Part shown: positions 9,528 to 20,982 of the stretch, piece by piece
How the letters are laid out: each line of letters opens with the position of its first letter
Numbering within the stretch: position 1 is the stretch's first letter
DNA from: Meconema thalassinum
Taxonomy: Eukaryota > Arthropoda > Insecta > Orthoptera > Tettigoniidae
Assembly: GCA_946902985.2 (NCBI GenBank)
Contig: OX336395.1
Coordinates: 294,185,065-294,249,064 of the forward strand
DNA: 64,000 bases
Reading direction: 5' to 3'
Notes under the pieces: generated by a model
Seen by the model: the letters and a program-made list of their open reading frames with translations, nothing else
Told to the model about the DNA's origin: nothing
Databases searched by the model: none
Translations under genes and position numbers: made by a program

Positions 9528-10223
9528 ATGGAAGTATCAACGACTAGCTATGGTAAGCCATGTGCTTACTATAAAGGATATGCATATATTGTAAAATGAA
9601 CTAATAAAAATGGAACTGTTATTTGGTGCTGTTCGAAACAACGATCTAAAAAGTGTCGAGGAATGATTAAGACAAATGGCTCCAACATACTTATTTCAAT
9701 CGATCATCATTGTAAATCTCAAAATAATACTCATTTAAATGGACAAAATACTCTAACCAAGGTAAAAAAGCAAGACCAAGAAAAAAATAGTGTGGCTCAA
9801 GATAGTGCTTTGTTTGTTAAAGAGCATTTATTATCTCCTGAAAAAGACATGTTAGGACAGTCGTTAACGTCTAAGAAACCTCTAACACTATCAAAGACAA
9901 CACAAACTATGCCAAAGGTTGTTGTATTGCAAGATGAACAAAAAGGATTAGATAGTAATAGTGATGATGATTATATTGATGATAATTATATTGATGATGA
10001 TAACCATGATGATGATGATGATTATCATGATAATGATGATGAAGATGATAATGGTTTACACTCAAAAAAATCATTTGTTAAATTTGTTTACTGGAACAAT
10101 CCCAGTAAGCTAATCCAGCGGCTTCAGTACTTGCATACCTGTAAACAGGCTGGTCATACTAAATATGAGGAAGAACTTTTGGATATAGAAAATGAGCTTC
10201 GTAATGCTAAAATTATAGTGTAA
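9528..10223 (+). CDS. FLYWCH zinc-finger protein with Asp-rich linker, one in-frame stop (right arm)
   Basis: This is the mirror of 6,218-6,913 and uninterrupted by the 404-bp duplication. ATG is at 9,528, an in-frame TGA at 9,597-9,599, the intact ORF starts at 9,663 and the stop is at 10,223. Two amino-acid differences from the left copy are visible (Ala to Val in the PKVV-LQDE segment, Pro to Ser in GLH-KKS). The order is FLYWCH finger, polar linker, acidic Asp/His run, then a helical tail (EEELLDIENELRNAKI). The Asp-rich part is a GATGAT-type repeat in the DNA (about 9,960-10,055), so its length is likely variable. An 11-bp minisatellite follows immediately. Confidence 0.6.
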
Positions 10224-10272
10224 TGAATCCATGTAACCGCATAAACTATTTCTTAACAATACATGTAATATT

Positions 10273-10541
10273 TTCTACCACTTTGCTACCACTTTTCTAG
10301 TTTGCTACCACTTTTCTACCACTTTGCTACCACTTTTCTACTACTTTTCTGCCACTTTTCTACCACTTTTCTAGTTTGCTACCACTTTTCTACCACTTTG
10401 CTACCACTTTTCTACTACTTTTCTGCCACTTTTCTACCACTTTTCTACCACTTTGCTACCACTTTTCTACCACTATGTTACCAATTGTCTACCACTTGTC
10501 TACCACTTTGCTACCACATTTCTACCACTTTTCTATCACTT
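10273..10541 (+). repeat. 11-bp minisatellite, right arm
   Basis: Units CTACCACTTTT and CTACCACTTTG alternate, with occasional CTAGTTTG junctions. It is the mirror of 5,900-6,168 and separates the two FLYWCH paralogues. Confidence 0.85.
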
Positions 10542-10630
10542 TTAACTGTACATATTAAATATAAAAGCCAACGCTAAATAATTCTATTACCAGAACCGAG
10601 ATAACCTTTGTAGTGTGCAAATCATACTAA

Positions 10631-11115
10631 CAGGTTAGTTACTACTTTGGAACTTACTACAACTACCGAGGTAAACAACGTGTACTCTATAAAGGCTACT
10701 CTTATAACTATAGACGACAAAATGTAAAAGGAATAATATTCTGGCAATGCTCAAAACAGAGGTCAACAAAATGTCGAGGCAATATGAAAAGTAGAAATGG
10801 TGTGGTTTTAAGTGTGAGTGATCATCAATGTAGTGCTCCAGACAAAACACTGATGGTGTTGACAAAAAAATCATCAGAATGCTAAAAAGTTAGTATAAGA
10901 GAAAGATGTTGCTACCCAAAATAGTGCATTGTTTGTTGAGCAACGTTTAACCCCTGTTGTAAAAGTTATGTTGTATCCATCTTCCACGCCTCAAGAGTCA
11001 TCAACATCACAGACTATGCAAGAAGTAGTGTTGTTGTTGTTTTAAGGGGCTGAACTACAAAGTCATCTGCCCTTGATATGCAAGTGGATCGAAAAGGACT
11101 AGATAGTTATAGACA
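10631..11115 (+). pseudogene. second FLYWCH zinc-finger ORF, broken (right arm)
   Basis: The open stretch 10,631-10,885 encodes a FLYWCH-type finger (LYKGYSYNY, FWQCSKQRS, KCRG, SDHQC). A frameshift near 10,886-10,900 leads into sequence homologous to residues after the finger in the upstream ORF (TQNSALFVEQR, SQTMQEVV, then KGLDS near 11,097). The same order and spacing in the neighbour show a tandem gene duplication followed by decay. No ATG precedes the finger. Confidence 0.65.
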
Positions 11116-11365
11116 AAAGAGAGTTGTAGTTTGTATATAACTATTGTACAAGTACTTACATTAAATAAATAAAAATAGTGTATGTGTATTGTCTGTTTTT
11201 CTTAATTGCTATCCCTATGTCCCACTATTAATGCAATTGTTAACCATCAACAGTCTCTGACTATGTTCGCAAAGAGAGTGACCTTAAACAATACACTCTA
11301 TCTATGGTTTGTGTACCGAGTACACAATAATACAGTGTGGTCAAGCCATGTTGAAGCAATAGTTA

Positions 11366-11451
11366 TATCAGGTAAGGGATTCGAACCCTTGCTTTCTTGT
11401 ACAGAAAAATTGAACTTAAGTCAAACACCATAACCACTCGGTCAACCTGAC
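11366..11451 (-). tRNA. tRNA-Leu(UAA)-like gene, right arm
   Basis: This is the exact mirror of 4,990-5,075, with the same acceptor, D, anticodon (TAA), long variable and T arms. Two copies in opposite orientation are therefore carried by every copy of the element. Confidence 0.72.
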
Positions 11452-11727
11452 AGTTACTAATTTAATTATTTTTGTGGACTTGAGTGTTTATAAAACTTTT
11501 TCCAGTACACATTGACTAAACCACTTGTTTGTTTTGAAATATAGATTTTTTTTTGACCATAACATTGCAGTTATGAGTCTTGTGAACTGGGTGTTTAATA
11601 TAGGGTTAAAGGCATTTTAAAATAATTTTAGAAAAGCTCTTAGGTATCGTGTCATGGGTTTTAGTAATGCATTACTGTTCGTTGACTAACATTTACCGTT
11701 ACACAACATTATTTTGGTGAGCTCTAC

Positions 11728-11880
11728 ATGTTGTTGTTTGAGTCGTCAGTCTTTTGACTGGTTTGATGCAGATCTCCATGCCTCCCTCCCCCGAGCGAAA
11801 CGTCTCATCTATATATAGCTACCACACCCTACATTCAAGGCTATCTGTTTAACATATTATAACCTTGGATCTCCCCTACA
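11728..11880 (-). mobile_element. 3' tail fragment of RTE-like LINE, right arm
   Basis: This is the mirror of 4,561-4,713. It reads TGTTGTTGTTTGAGTC then CTTTTGACTGGTTTGATGCA, the same as the LINE end at 28,045. Confidence 0.75.
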
Positions 11881-12250
11881 AGCTCTTGGGTTCAATTCCT
11901 AGATTTAACACAAACTTTTAAAAGCGGTATGACAACTAAAACTAGTCTACTCAGTCTCGGGTGGTCCAAATAAGTAGAGAGGGTTTGATTCACACCTCAA
12001 CCATAGAGCACCATGTTATTTTTTATTTTTTAATAATGATAGCCATTTGTTCAATTTCACATTTCACACATTGCAATTTGTCAATTTTCCATTTGCATTT
12101 TTAAAAATTGACAGTTTGATGTTTTTTCAATTTCATGATTTGGAAACATGGATTTTTCCATTTTCATATTTACACATTTGTCAAATTCCCATTTGCATAT
12201 ATTTTCTTAAATGTCCGTTTAAGGTTTTTAAATTTTGTCTATATGGAAAC

Positions 12251-12528
12251 ATGGATTTTCCATTCTGCTGTTTACAAATTTTGTATATATTTATTTTGTG
12301 TATGTTGAAAAAGATCGATATTTCCAAAACAAGATTTTTTATTTTTCATTTTATGATTTTGTAAATGATCTTAATGTGAGTGCTTGACCATGGATTTTCC
12401 ATTTTGCTGTTTACAAATTTTTTATATATTTATTTTGTGTATGTTGAAAAACGATATTTCCAAAACAAGATTTTTTATTTTTATTTTTATGATTTTGTAA
12501 ATGATCTTAGTGTGAGTGCTTGACCATG
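12251..12528 (-). repeat. 136-bp tandem duplication, right arm
   Basis: This is the mirror of 3,913-4,190. Confidence 0.75.
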
Positions 12529-13510
12529 GCAATAATACAGTCTATCTATGTGTTAGCGGAACCATAGAGTCTTATTACTACTGCAAGTAAGAATGTTTTA
12601 CAAAATAACGGCTATCTACCACTGCATTTGAAAAACAAAACTATTGAAAAAAAATACTATTTACCATTCATTCATATATAAGTGTTAATTCTCCCTCTCC
12701 CCACCCTACCTCATCGTATTTTCTCTGGTCAAACAATCAATGCTACCCATACATACACAAGCTTTCTATGTCTCTCTCTATATATATGTTTTCTCTGCTC
12801 CACAAGATAAAAATTATGGTTGCTGGATTGTATCCTGCACTGTTTATGCGACATACCATTGCCAGTTCATAAAACCGTTAGGTAGTTCTCTACACATAGC
12901 GATTTTACCACTGCTCTACCTACGCCTTTTGCTTGTTTGGCTTTCTTACAAGCTAGTATGCGATAGGCAGCATTAACTGTATATCAAACCCAGTCCACCT
13001 TTGTATTTGCAATTTAAGTAATAATTTGAAAAGAGACAAGTGTAATCAGTTTTAAACATTATCTCTACATTCACATCCTGTCAGTCTTCCCCAGCAAGTT
13101 TGTTTTCTATACTCACTTCAAGCAACATATAACCAAGTTCTGTTTGTTCTATCTAAAGCCAACTTCATCGGATCAAGTAATTATCATTTGTCATGTCACT
13201 CATAATCGTTTACACGTTAAATACCCCTTTCATGGGGTTTAGGAATTAGGAATTCCATCATAGGAAAAATCAGAAAACGAACCCTCGACCCGCCGTCTCA
13301 TCGAAACAGCGAATACTGTATTGGTATATCACCACCGTGGCCAGTAATAGCTTCGTTGAAACACGTGTCCAGTGGTATCGTCTCATTCTATCTACAACCA
13401 CTCGTCATGAACATTTTAGACAAATTTAAGAAAAGTTTTAAAAACTGAAATGTTTTCAACAAAAGTGTCGTTAGGCCCTTTCACATTTTTTAAAACATAA
13501 ATACTATATT

Positions 13511-14301
13511 CGAAAGGGGGAGAGGGGAGGGGCGTCACCCCGAGTCCTACGACCCCTCGTATACGTCTCTGGCTTTATTGGTTTGTGAGATATAACAGAA
13601 AGTCTAAAATCACAGTTTTACAACAAAAAATTCTGTTTCCCCCATTCTCAAAAACTTTAACCTATTACAAAAATAAAAAGGGTTTCGAGATAAGCCATTT
13701 GACACGTCATAGGACCAAATCCGACCAGGCATTCGTGAAATATCGGAAAAAGTCTAAAATCACGGTTTTACCCCCAAAAAGCCTGTTTCCCTCATTCTCA
13801 AAACTTTAACCTATTAATAACATGTATAGGGCTTCGAGACAAGCGATTTGACACGTCACACGTCCAAATCCGACCTTGCGTTCGAGAGATATCGGCAAAC
13901 TTCGTAGGAAAGTAGGCGACTATCTGGTTCTCTCCTCACCACCAAAACCCCTTCTTATCAATCATTTTTTTCAAAGAGCTCGCCCTCTTACAAAAATCCC
14001 AAGTGCGCATGAGTAAAAAACAAAAACAAAAATATTAATCCATATCGGCAGCCAGCCAAACGCATGCGCGATATGAGCAACCACGTTTAAGTTCATTTTA
14101 GCAGCGCATCTTATACATGTCGCATTTGAAAAGAGACTTTCACTAAAAAAAATACAATTTCACCCTATAGTAGGGGTAGGTTTTATTTAGGGGTTGAAAT
14201 GAGTGGTTCATTTGAATGAGGGCGTTAGCCCGAGTCCAACGACACCTCATTTGTCAAAATCGGACCATGGGTTTGCGAGATATCGACTTTGCCCCTGAAT
14301 G
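13511..14301 (-). repeat. subterminal diverged repeats, right arm
   Basis: This is the mirror of 2,140-2,930, with the same four diverged units. Confidence 0.6.
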
Positions 14302-14665
14302 TATTGCGGGTTAGTATGTGACGTCAGAGGGAGAGGTGGTGGGGTGGGGCAGAACTCCTAGTAGCCCCCTACTACTAAGTTACACTCGGTCACATTCGAC
14401 TACCTTCGACAGTCGCCCGAACCAGTCCCCTCCCCCACTTCCATCCACAAGCTATATAGGCAATGCACACCAGCCAGCTCAGTCAGTTGGCTGGCCAACA
14501 CAGGTCGGCTAACAACTGGGTCTGCTTCCAAGCCAGACCTTCCACCCTTTCCCCTCCCCTCCCCCCCTCCCCCCAAGCCCCCCAGGGAACGCCTGGGGGG
14601 GCACGTGACTACGAGAAACCATGGATGACCTTGAAATCTGTCCAGGACCGGCTTAGCCCTACTAC

Positions 14666-14673
14666 TGTGGTGA
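14666..14673. repeat. right 8-bp target-site duplication TGTGGTGA
   Basis: This is identical to 1,763-1,770 in the same orientation and directly abuts the right end of the fold-back element. Confidence 0.93.
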
Positions 14674-15157
14674 TAGCGGCTCCTCCTCTGAGCATCATTC
14701 CAGCATAGGTTTTGGTATGGTCTCCCGTCTCTAGGTCTCCAATACTCTGGTTGAAATCTGTTCTGTCCATAATTGTTATTTCTTGTCAGACCTCCGCCAT
14801 TCTTACTTACTTCCATTTGGTGTGTCTGGTCAACATGAACGGTGTGATCTTCACGATGTTCCTGATTTCTACCTCTGGAATTCTGATTACCGCTGGCGTT
14901 GTTGGACACATTTGAAGTGTGGTCCAATCTTCGTAAGATTTCCGCCATTCCTTCTAGCGTTCGGACGTCTGCTGATATCAGATATCTCCTGACCTCTGTC
15001 GGAAACTGACATAATATCGCATGCACCAAATCGCCCTCTGCTGATGGGGGTTGCAGATGTTGCAAGCGGGCTAATTGACTCGTGAAGAAGCTTGCGTACT
15101 TTGTAGGGACTGAGTATGCATACTTCTTCGAGTATATTTCAGCACGAATATCTTGCT
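14674..15157 (-). pseudogene. gag middle part, third frame, up to the fold-back insertion
   Basis: This continues gag after a frameshift near 15,155. It first encodes the end of the capsid-like region (EIYSKKYAYS, then TSQLARLQHL and a PTEVRRYLI segment typical of Ty3/gypsy gag). A long polar Asn/Gln/Arg-rich stretch with NNNYGQNRF follows, running into the insertion point. The tail resumes at 1,762. No zinc knuckle is seen. Confidence 0.7.
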
Positions 15158-16157
15158 GGAGTCTTTACTCCTGAACCGTTTTTGAAGGGCTACGCTGAAT
15201 TCTTCAAAAGTGTGATATGTGTATCGGAAAGCACGATGCCAAATCAGTGCCTCCGAATCCAGATACTTTTCCACCACCCTCATGTGGTGTTCGCGAGGTA
15301 TCCTATTGTCCTTCAAGTAAGACCGCATATCCCTCAAAAATTCTACGGCCGTGATGTTGCCTACACCACTAAACTTGTTCGGCTTCTTATCATTTCCTCT
15401 AATAATAATGATATTAGGATTAGACCTGGTTTGAAATGGTTCAAAAGAACCTCCGAAATCCTCTGTATCCTGGTGAAATTGTTCCTCTTCAAAGTTAAAA
15501 TTGGGCCTAGAACGTTGCTGACTAGTGACGCTTTCCTTATCCTCTTCATACTGCTCCGTCCTAGCTTCATGTCTCTTTAATTCTTCTTTCAACTTCTCAT
15601 CCCGTTCTTGAAAGAATTTGGCTAAGTCCTTTCTGACTTCTGTTCTTAGCGTGGTCGTAAAAGGAGAATCTCCTATTTTCAGCGTCTTTAATTGCTGTCC
15701 TAGCTCATCAGCCTCCTCCTCCTGCCTAGACCTAACCTTAGCAAGTTCTGTGTTAATATCATCAACGGTTTTCTTAATATTATCAAGTTCGCTTGGTTTT
15801 ACTAGATCTGCATTTTTAACAATGTTTGTGAGAGTGGAAACGCTTGATGTTTGTATGTCGTCAATCCGCTTAGATAAATCTTCACGGACTTGACTAACAC
15901 ATAAATTAGTGCTTAACTCTATTTCTTTTGCATCCCTAGAACATTTATTATGGATCTCATTTATTGAACGTTTAGTTTCTGTCAGGACCTCCTTCTTCAT
16001 ATCCGTGACAGCGTTTACAATAGCAAGGTTTATATCAACACTAATACCGTCTTCAGTCAATATCTTTTGATCAGACAGTTTACATTGCAGCTCACTAACA
16101 GTACAATTGAGACTGTCAAGTTGCTCCTTCAGCTTGTTCTGGGAACCTGAAATGTGT
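15071..16157 (-). pseudogene. gag middle part, second frame (capsid-like domain)
   Basis: The long frame runs from 16,060 down to 15,071, and the same frame is open upstream to about 16,150 without ATG. It starts coiled-coil like (many Lys, Asp, Ile heptads), then has an acidic EEEQFHQD region and a segment KPNKFSGVGNITAVEFLRD, characteristic of the retrotransposon gag capsid domain. It ends in IWHRAFRYTYHTFEEFSVAL before a frameshift. Frameshifts at about 16,155 and 15,155 show it is dead. Confidence 0.72.
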
Positions 16158-16880
16158 TCATGGTGTCTTTACCCCACTAATGCTAGCTTGTAACTTTTCC
16201 TCCAGCTCTAAAATGCTGTTGCTACTAGCCATTTTCGCCTCTAACACCTTCCCAATCATGTCTGTTTTCAGTATAGCTATCTGCGTTTTTGTAAAATCAA
16301 TGTCCTCTTTGACTTTATCAAAGGACGCTTTTAACTCCTCCTGGGAATTTCCTGTCTTTTCTAGCAACTTCATAGCCTCCTCTTTGACTGCTTTTATTTC
16401 GGCTTGGATTTTCCTATCCTCCTTTCTAGCCTGTTTCTGATTTAATCCATCCTCTTGTCTAGCTTTTTCTTGGGCTAACCTAATCTCAGCCTTAATCCTA
16501 TTAGTCTCCTCCTGTTCCTTTTTGCCCTCCTCTCTAGCTTTATCTAAAAGTATCCTAGCTTTTTCCTGAGCTTCCTCCCTGGCTAATCTATTATCTTCCT
16601 TGGCTTTTTCTAGAGTTAATTTAATGTCAGCCTGGACCTTCTCTAATGCTAATCTAGCTTCTTCTTGTGCCTTTTCCCTTTCTAGCTTGTCTTCCGCACG
16701 CGCCTTCTCTAACGCTAATCTAGCCTCTTCTTGAGCGAGTGTAATACTAGCCTTTGTGAGCGTTTGCGCTACTGATAACTCTGCTTTGACTGCCCCTACT
16801 GATTTTTGTATTTCTGCCTTCATTTGTTTAGTATTATTGTGTGTTAGAGTATGGAGGGCTTCCATGTCTTTAGTCAACAC
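16158..16880 (-). pseudogene. gag N-terminal part, long coiled coil
   Basis: 240 codons, almost entirely charged coiled coil, run from an ATG at 16,880. Repeated blocks such as AQEEARLALEKA recur with an 11- to 14-residue step and account for most of the length. It runs directly into the capsid-like part after one frameshift. An N-terminal coiled coil may drive Gag assembly; such an expanded one is unusual. No other function is suggested. Confidence 0.6.
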
Positions 16881-16899
16881 ATTTTGACTATTTTCATGT

Positions 16900-17199
16900 C
16901 CTCCAACCTGCTCTTAATGAACGTCATATCGTTCGACGACATATTTCTTCTTTCTTGAGAGAAGGGAAACATCCACTACATTTATCTATAAGTGAGTATC
17001 CAGGATTGACCAACATATGTATTTTATGCGAGCAAGGAATGCATTGATAATCTAATACTCCTTAAATCTACTTAAACGCATGTCATGAAGTTCATGTGTA
17101 AGTTTGCCGCATTTTACTCAACTGACATTTCATCATTTTATAATCCTACCTAACTTATTTTAAATAACGTTAATTTACACATTAATTTAATTTTACATG
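16900..17199 (-). other. retrotransposon 5' leader, proximal part
   Basis: This lies between gag and the 5' LTR of the minus-strand retrotransposon. It has no ORF of note and is AT-rich. Gag's ATG at 16,880 is preceded by several stops. Confidence 0.4.
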
Positions 17200-17200
17200 A

Positions 17201-18526
17201 CAAATTGAGGCAGGGAAATCAAAAACCCACTAACTCCAGTAAACCAAATTTTACAGGACAGAGAAAAAACTGATAATCTTTTCTCACTGATCTTAAATCT
17301 AATGTGTCTATGTGCTCATGTTGAGTGAAAGTATATTCTTTATCAATTAATTACTTCATAACCTAAGTGTTTATATTATTTAATGCTACAATTTGAATTA
17401 AATAGTGGTGGAGTTAGGTTTTTTTGGACTTCCAGAGTGTATGAAATATGAAATAGACAATAAATATGACAGAAATGGTATTATTGTATAATAACTACCG
17501 TATGAAACGATAGAATATGAAAATTTATTATGAAAATTAGCATTGTATAATATTAAATTTATATTTCAAAGGTACAGCGTGAGTCTAAAATCCACTCCAA
17601 TTTAAATCATTCCAAAATGCAGAAATAAAACCACAAATGAACTTAATACTTTCACCATTCTGAATCGTGGCACAGATATTCTGTTTCACTTTCACTCTCT
17701 TGTTCAGTCTGTGAATCAGAGCTTTGTAATACATCCTAATTTCCTCAGTAATGAAATTCATTACATTTTGCAAGTCCTTTTGCTTTTCTATTTTCAGTGA
17801 CAAGTGTGAGTTGTACTTTTTTGAGTGGGAAAAGATGCAGTTGTATTGGGTCCCTGGATGTTAAATAGACTCCATATTGTACCTTTCATAGTTTTACTCA
17901 CATGGATTTTATTTTTGTGGGGTGTCGAATATCGTATCACTTTACTTTCTGATATGAGGAATTCCTCCACTGGACTATGCTTAGTTTCTTTAGTACGTGG
18001 GTTTGTCTTGAATATTTTTGAGAAATGTTGAGGATGGTCGTATATTATACTTTGTTTGACCTGTACAACATATCCAACTGAACTTCTTTCAATGTCAAAC
18101 CACTGGCTTGGTGTTTCCTCAGTTTTTTGTTTTTTTGTGTGACTCAATATGACCAAAATCACGGTCATTTGGTTAGAAACTGTGACCTCACGTGGGATTA
18201 TGTTGCTCTATAAAATAAGAGCGCCCCTCCTGTATCAAGATGTAAAAGAACTGGGCCATCAATCTCTGCTCAGCTGGTTAAGCGATGGTGTTGCCATCTA
18301 TCGGTAAATAAAGCATGGAAAGCAAGAACACACTCATTCCATGGAATAAGAGGTGTTTTGATTTCCATGGATTTTAAAACAACTTCCTGTATGCAGACGA
18401 ATGACGGAAGTAGGGTATTCTTGCCTTCCATCCATGCGGAACACCCTAAGAAGCCCCATCCAGCCCATAACTCAATTTCGCAAAAAATTGGGGTTAGTGG
18501 GTTTTTGATCTCCCTGTCTCAATTGT
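17201..18526. mobile_element. 1.3-kb segment bounded by ~38-bp imperfect inverted repeats
   Basis: CAGGGAAATCAAAAACCCAC at 17,211 is matched in inverse by GTGGGTTTTTGATCTCCCTG ending at 18,516. The match extends outward through AATTGAG and inward through TAAC(T/C)CCA. The inverse match continues past the CAGGG, so a hAT-style CAGGG terminus with 8-bp duplication is not supported; no duplication is found. Two minus-strand open stretches inside (18,168-17,794 and 17,803-17,585) are unrecognised. Probably a decayed DNA transposon nested in the leader. Confidence 0.45.
17585..18168 (-). pseudogene. unrecognised coding relic inside the 1.3-kb inverted-repeat segment
   Basis: Two overlapping minus-strand frames of 124 and 72 codons are offset by a frameshift at about 17,800. 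They have ordinary amino-acid composition (WFDIERSSVGYVVQVKQS; later MNFITEEIRMYYKALIHRL) rather than low complexity. I do not recognise a family. It could be transposase debris or chance. Confidence 0.25.
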
Positions 18527-18529
18527 CGT

Positions 18530-20950
18530 TAGCTGGTTCTACAAACATGCCTCATAACTCTAGTGTTCTCCAAAAATTTGTTGAAGTCTCATTCAACTCA
18601 ACCATCATCAAATTTGGGATCGGTATTTCTTTATTATTTCAATTAAATATGGCCTCTCAACGTCTCTCTACACTTCTCGATGTGCCCCACGCTCCGGGCC
18701 TGCCATAAAATATACACCTATATGTACCCGAATTCTCCAATCAGCACCTATATCCGCTGAGATGAAAAGGATTGCAGACACCAATACGCAGCTCAAAATA
18801 TCTTACCGTAGTCTGCTAAGTAAGAATTGGGAATTCTAGGATCGCATAGTGCATATTTAAATAGTACTACCTGAACAGCTACATACTTCTACCATTATTT
18901 ACATTTAATATTGAATTCGAGAAACTCCGATCTCGAGGGGTGTTAAGGTTTAACTATAGTGGGCACCTGCTATCCTGCTATCCACTAAGCTTATAGAATG
19001 AGAAAGCGAACAGTTACAATAAAATTGACTGAGTAACTAAAAAGTGCCAGCCGTTTCTTCACTAAGGAACGATACATGAATTGTCCGTATCGCAAATAAT
19101 CTGACTTTGTGTCCCATTTGACACTACAAAAATTTAACACAAAAAATCAAACTGACAATAACTATGTCCTAAAAAAAAATAGAGAATTCGGCACTCTATT
19201 CGAGCCCTTATTCCTCCCAAGAATAAATCTTGTCCATAAATTGTGCACCTCGATAAACATGACAATTATTTACAAAATATCAAACACTTGTGAAATTCAT
19301 TTGAACTTTCACGAGAAAAAAATCAAATTATGAAACGACGTTAGTTTTAGACATTGCCCTAGTCTATACAGTTTGCGTTTCATTTTCTTGAACCGTAGTT
19401 CCAAATCTAAAATTGTAATGGTTAAAATATTAACTATCAAGTATTCATTACAAAGTTTATGTGCAAATGTACAACAATTTGTGGTCAGCACAAATTATAA
19501 TTTCTGACATGAAATTAGTTTAAATTTTCGTTCTATCACGATTTCTAATAAATAAATTTTTCTTTCACAATCACCACGCCTTTCTAGGTTAAAGTATTTA
19601 ATACAAGTCGTTGCAAAATGAGCATTCGTGGCGAATGGTAAAGTTTAGCACTGCTCTGAAATAATTTCTCCTAACTGGTGATAACTCCGATATTAAAGTA
19701 ATTCATTGCAAGACTATCATTTACGTAAAAATAGTGGATTCTAAAAGTGCTTGGCATTATTTTCTCATTCAACACTTCTCTTTCAAAAATTACACAAATA
19801 GTTGCTCTACTTTTCTAACATACTGTACAGACACTTGCCTCGATGCAATATAATATTTTCACACTATCTGTGAACAAACTGGGAATCATTTACACTATGC
19901 CTCCTTATTCAATAAAGCGTAATTTCATCTACGTTCACTATCTTGCACGGAATCCAACTATAACATCCATTTCAATTGCATTCTATCTATAATGCACAAC
20001 TCCTACAAAAACTTCCACTATCCTGATACATTTATTCCTCGTGCTACAAATTTCAAACTTCAACTACATCTGTACAGCTTTTTAAACATCTTGTATGAAG
20101 ATTTTATTTACCTTAATCCACGTATAAATTTCGTTGTGATAATATCGTAACTAACAATTTGACTAGCCTGCAAGAATTCAAAGAAATAAAAATACGAACA
20201 TAGCCTCTACTTCTGGTATTTCAAAATTCTGAATATAATTCAGTTCAATCTATATTAATTAACCTATTTTACAGACACCGGTCGACTTATAAAATGTCGC
20301 CTATCATTTCCTTTCGTTATTTGATTACATGTTCTGATCAATGACGTTCCAAGGTTTCATTCATGAAATATAAATTTATTCAAAATTATAGAGACTTTTT
20401 AATGCTCTAATCAAACCTTTAATTCACCAATGTGAATGTTCTCTTAACATTTCTTAATTGGAAACATAGTTTAATCCATTATTTTACTAACAGTATAGTT
20501 TTGAAATAACTATCTGCCTTCTCTACTGCATATTGACATTTAATTATAAATTGGATCTATTTGTTTAAAGTCTTTCATTTATTAACTATTGATTGTCGTG
20601 TAATTAGGCATTAATTGCACGCTGTAAGTTTGTAATTGGGATTGAAACTTGAATCAACATCGTAAGTTTCGATTATCCCCGTATTTTCCATGAAAATACC
20701 GACTTTCTTATCCTACAGTACCGTATCTAGATTTATCAATGAGTGTTCCATCTCACTATAAAATACAGATATAGATAACGTTGCGCATATTTAAAGCTTA
20801 TTTAATGAATTTACAATATACTATCTGAAATGTGGAAAGTGGTTATTCGCTCATTAAACGTCAAATCGACTTAAATCAGAATGAAAAACTGGCAATAAGA
20901 ATGAATTTAACGGATTTGAAGAATCTACAAAAATTGATAATAATAAAAAA
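18530..20950. other. AT-rich non-coding stretch
   Basis: I see no gene, clear repeat or RNA structure here. Frames are short. By position it should be leader of the LTR retrotransposon, but 4 kb is very long for a leader, so other insertions are likely. No primer-binding site could be identified. Confidence 0.4.
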
Positions 20951-20982
20951 AATGTTGGTCAATCACAGAAAAGAAAATACTA

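Larger units (their letters stand above)
1771..14665. mobile_element. giant fold-back transposon, 12.9 kb
   Basis: The left end GTAGTAGGGCTAAGCCGGTC is the exact reverse complement of the right end at 14,646-14,665. The whole element is two inverted arms (1,771-8,380 and 8,465-14,665) around a loop of about 84 bases. Arm length differs by 409 bases: a 404-bp duplication and an extra GGGGA in the left arm. Only a handful of substitutions are visible over 6.2 kb. An 8-bp duplication flanks it and it splits one gag ORF, which proves a real insertion. Class is uncertain. 8-bp duplications occur in hAT, P-like and some Mutator-like elements; FLYWCH ORFs inside favour Mutator-like. No transposase catalytic core is seen, so it is probably non-autonomous. 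Confidence 0.9.
8465..14665 (-). repeat. right arm of fold-back element
   Basis: This is the reverse complement of the left arm without the 404-bp duplication, so it is probably closer to the ancestral arm. All features of the left arm recur here in mirror order. Confidence 0.92.

Noticed and set aside
14400..14673. C-terminal extension of the gag ORF into the fold-back tip
   Set aside because: The frame simply runs on into the transposon end by chance; the true continuation is at 1,762.
17211..18516. hAT transposon with CAGGG termini
   Set aside because: The inverted match continues outside CAGGG and the flanking 8 bases are inverted (AATTGAGG against TCTCAATT), not a direct duplication.
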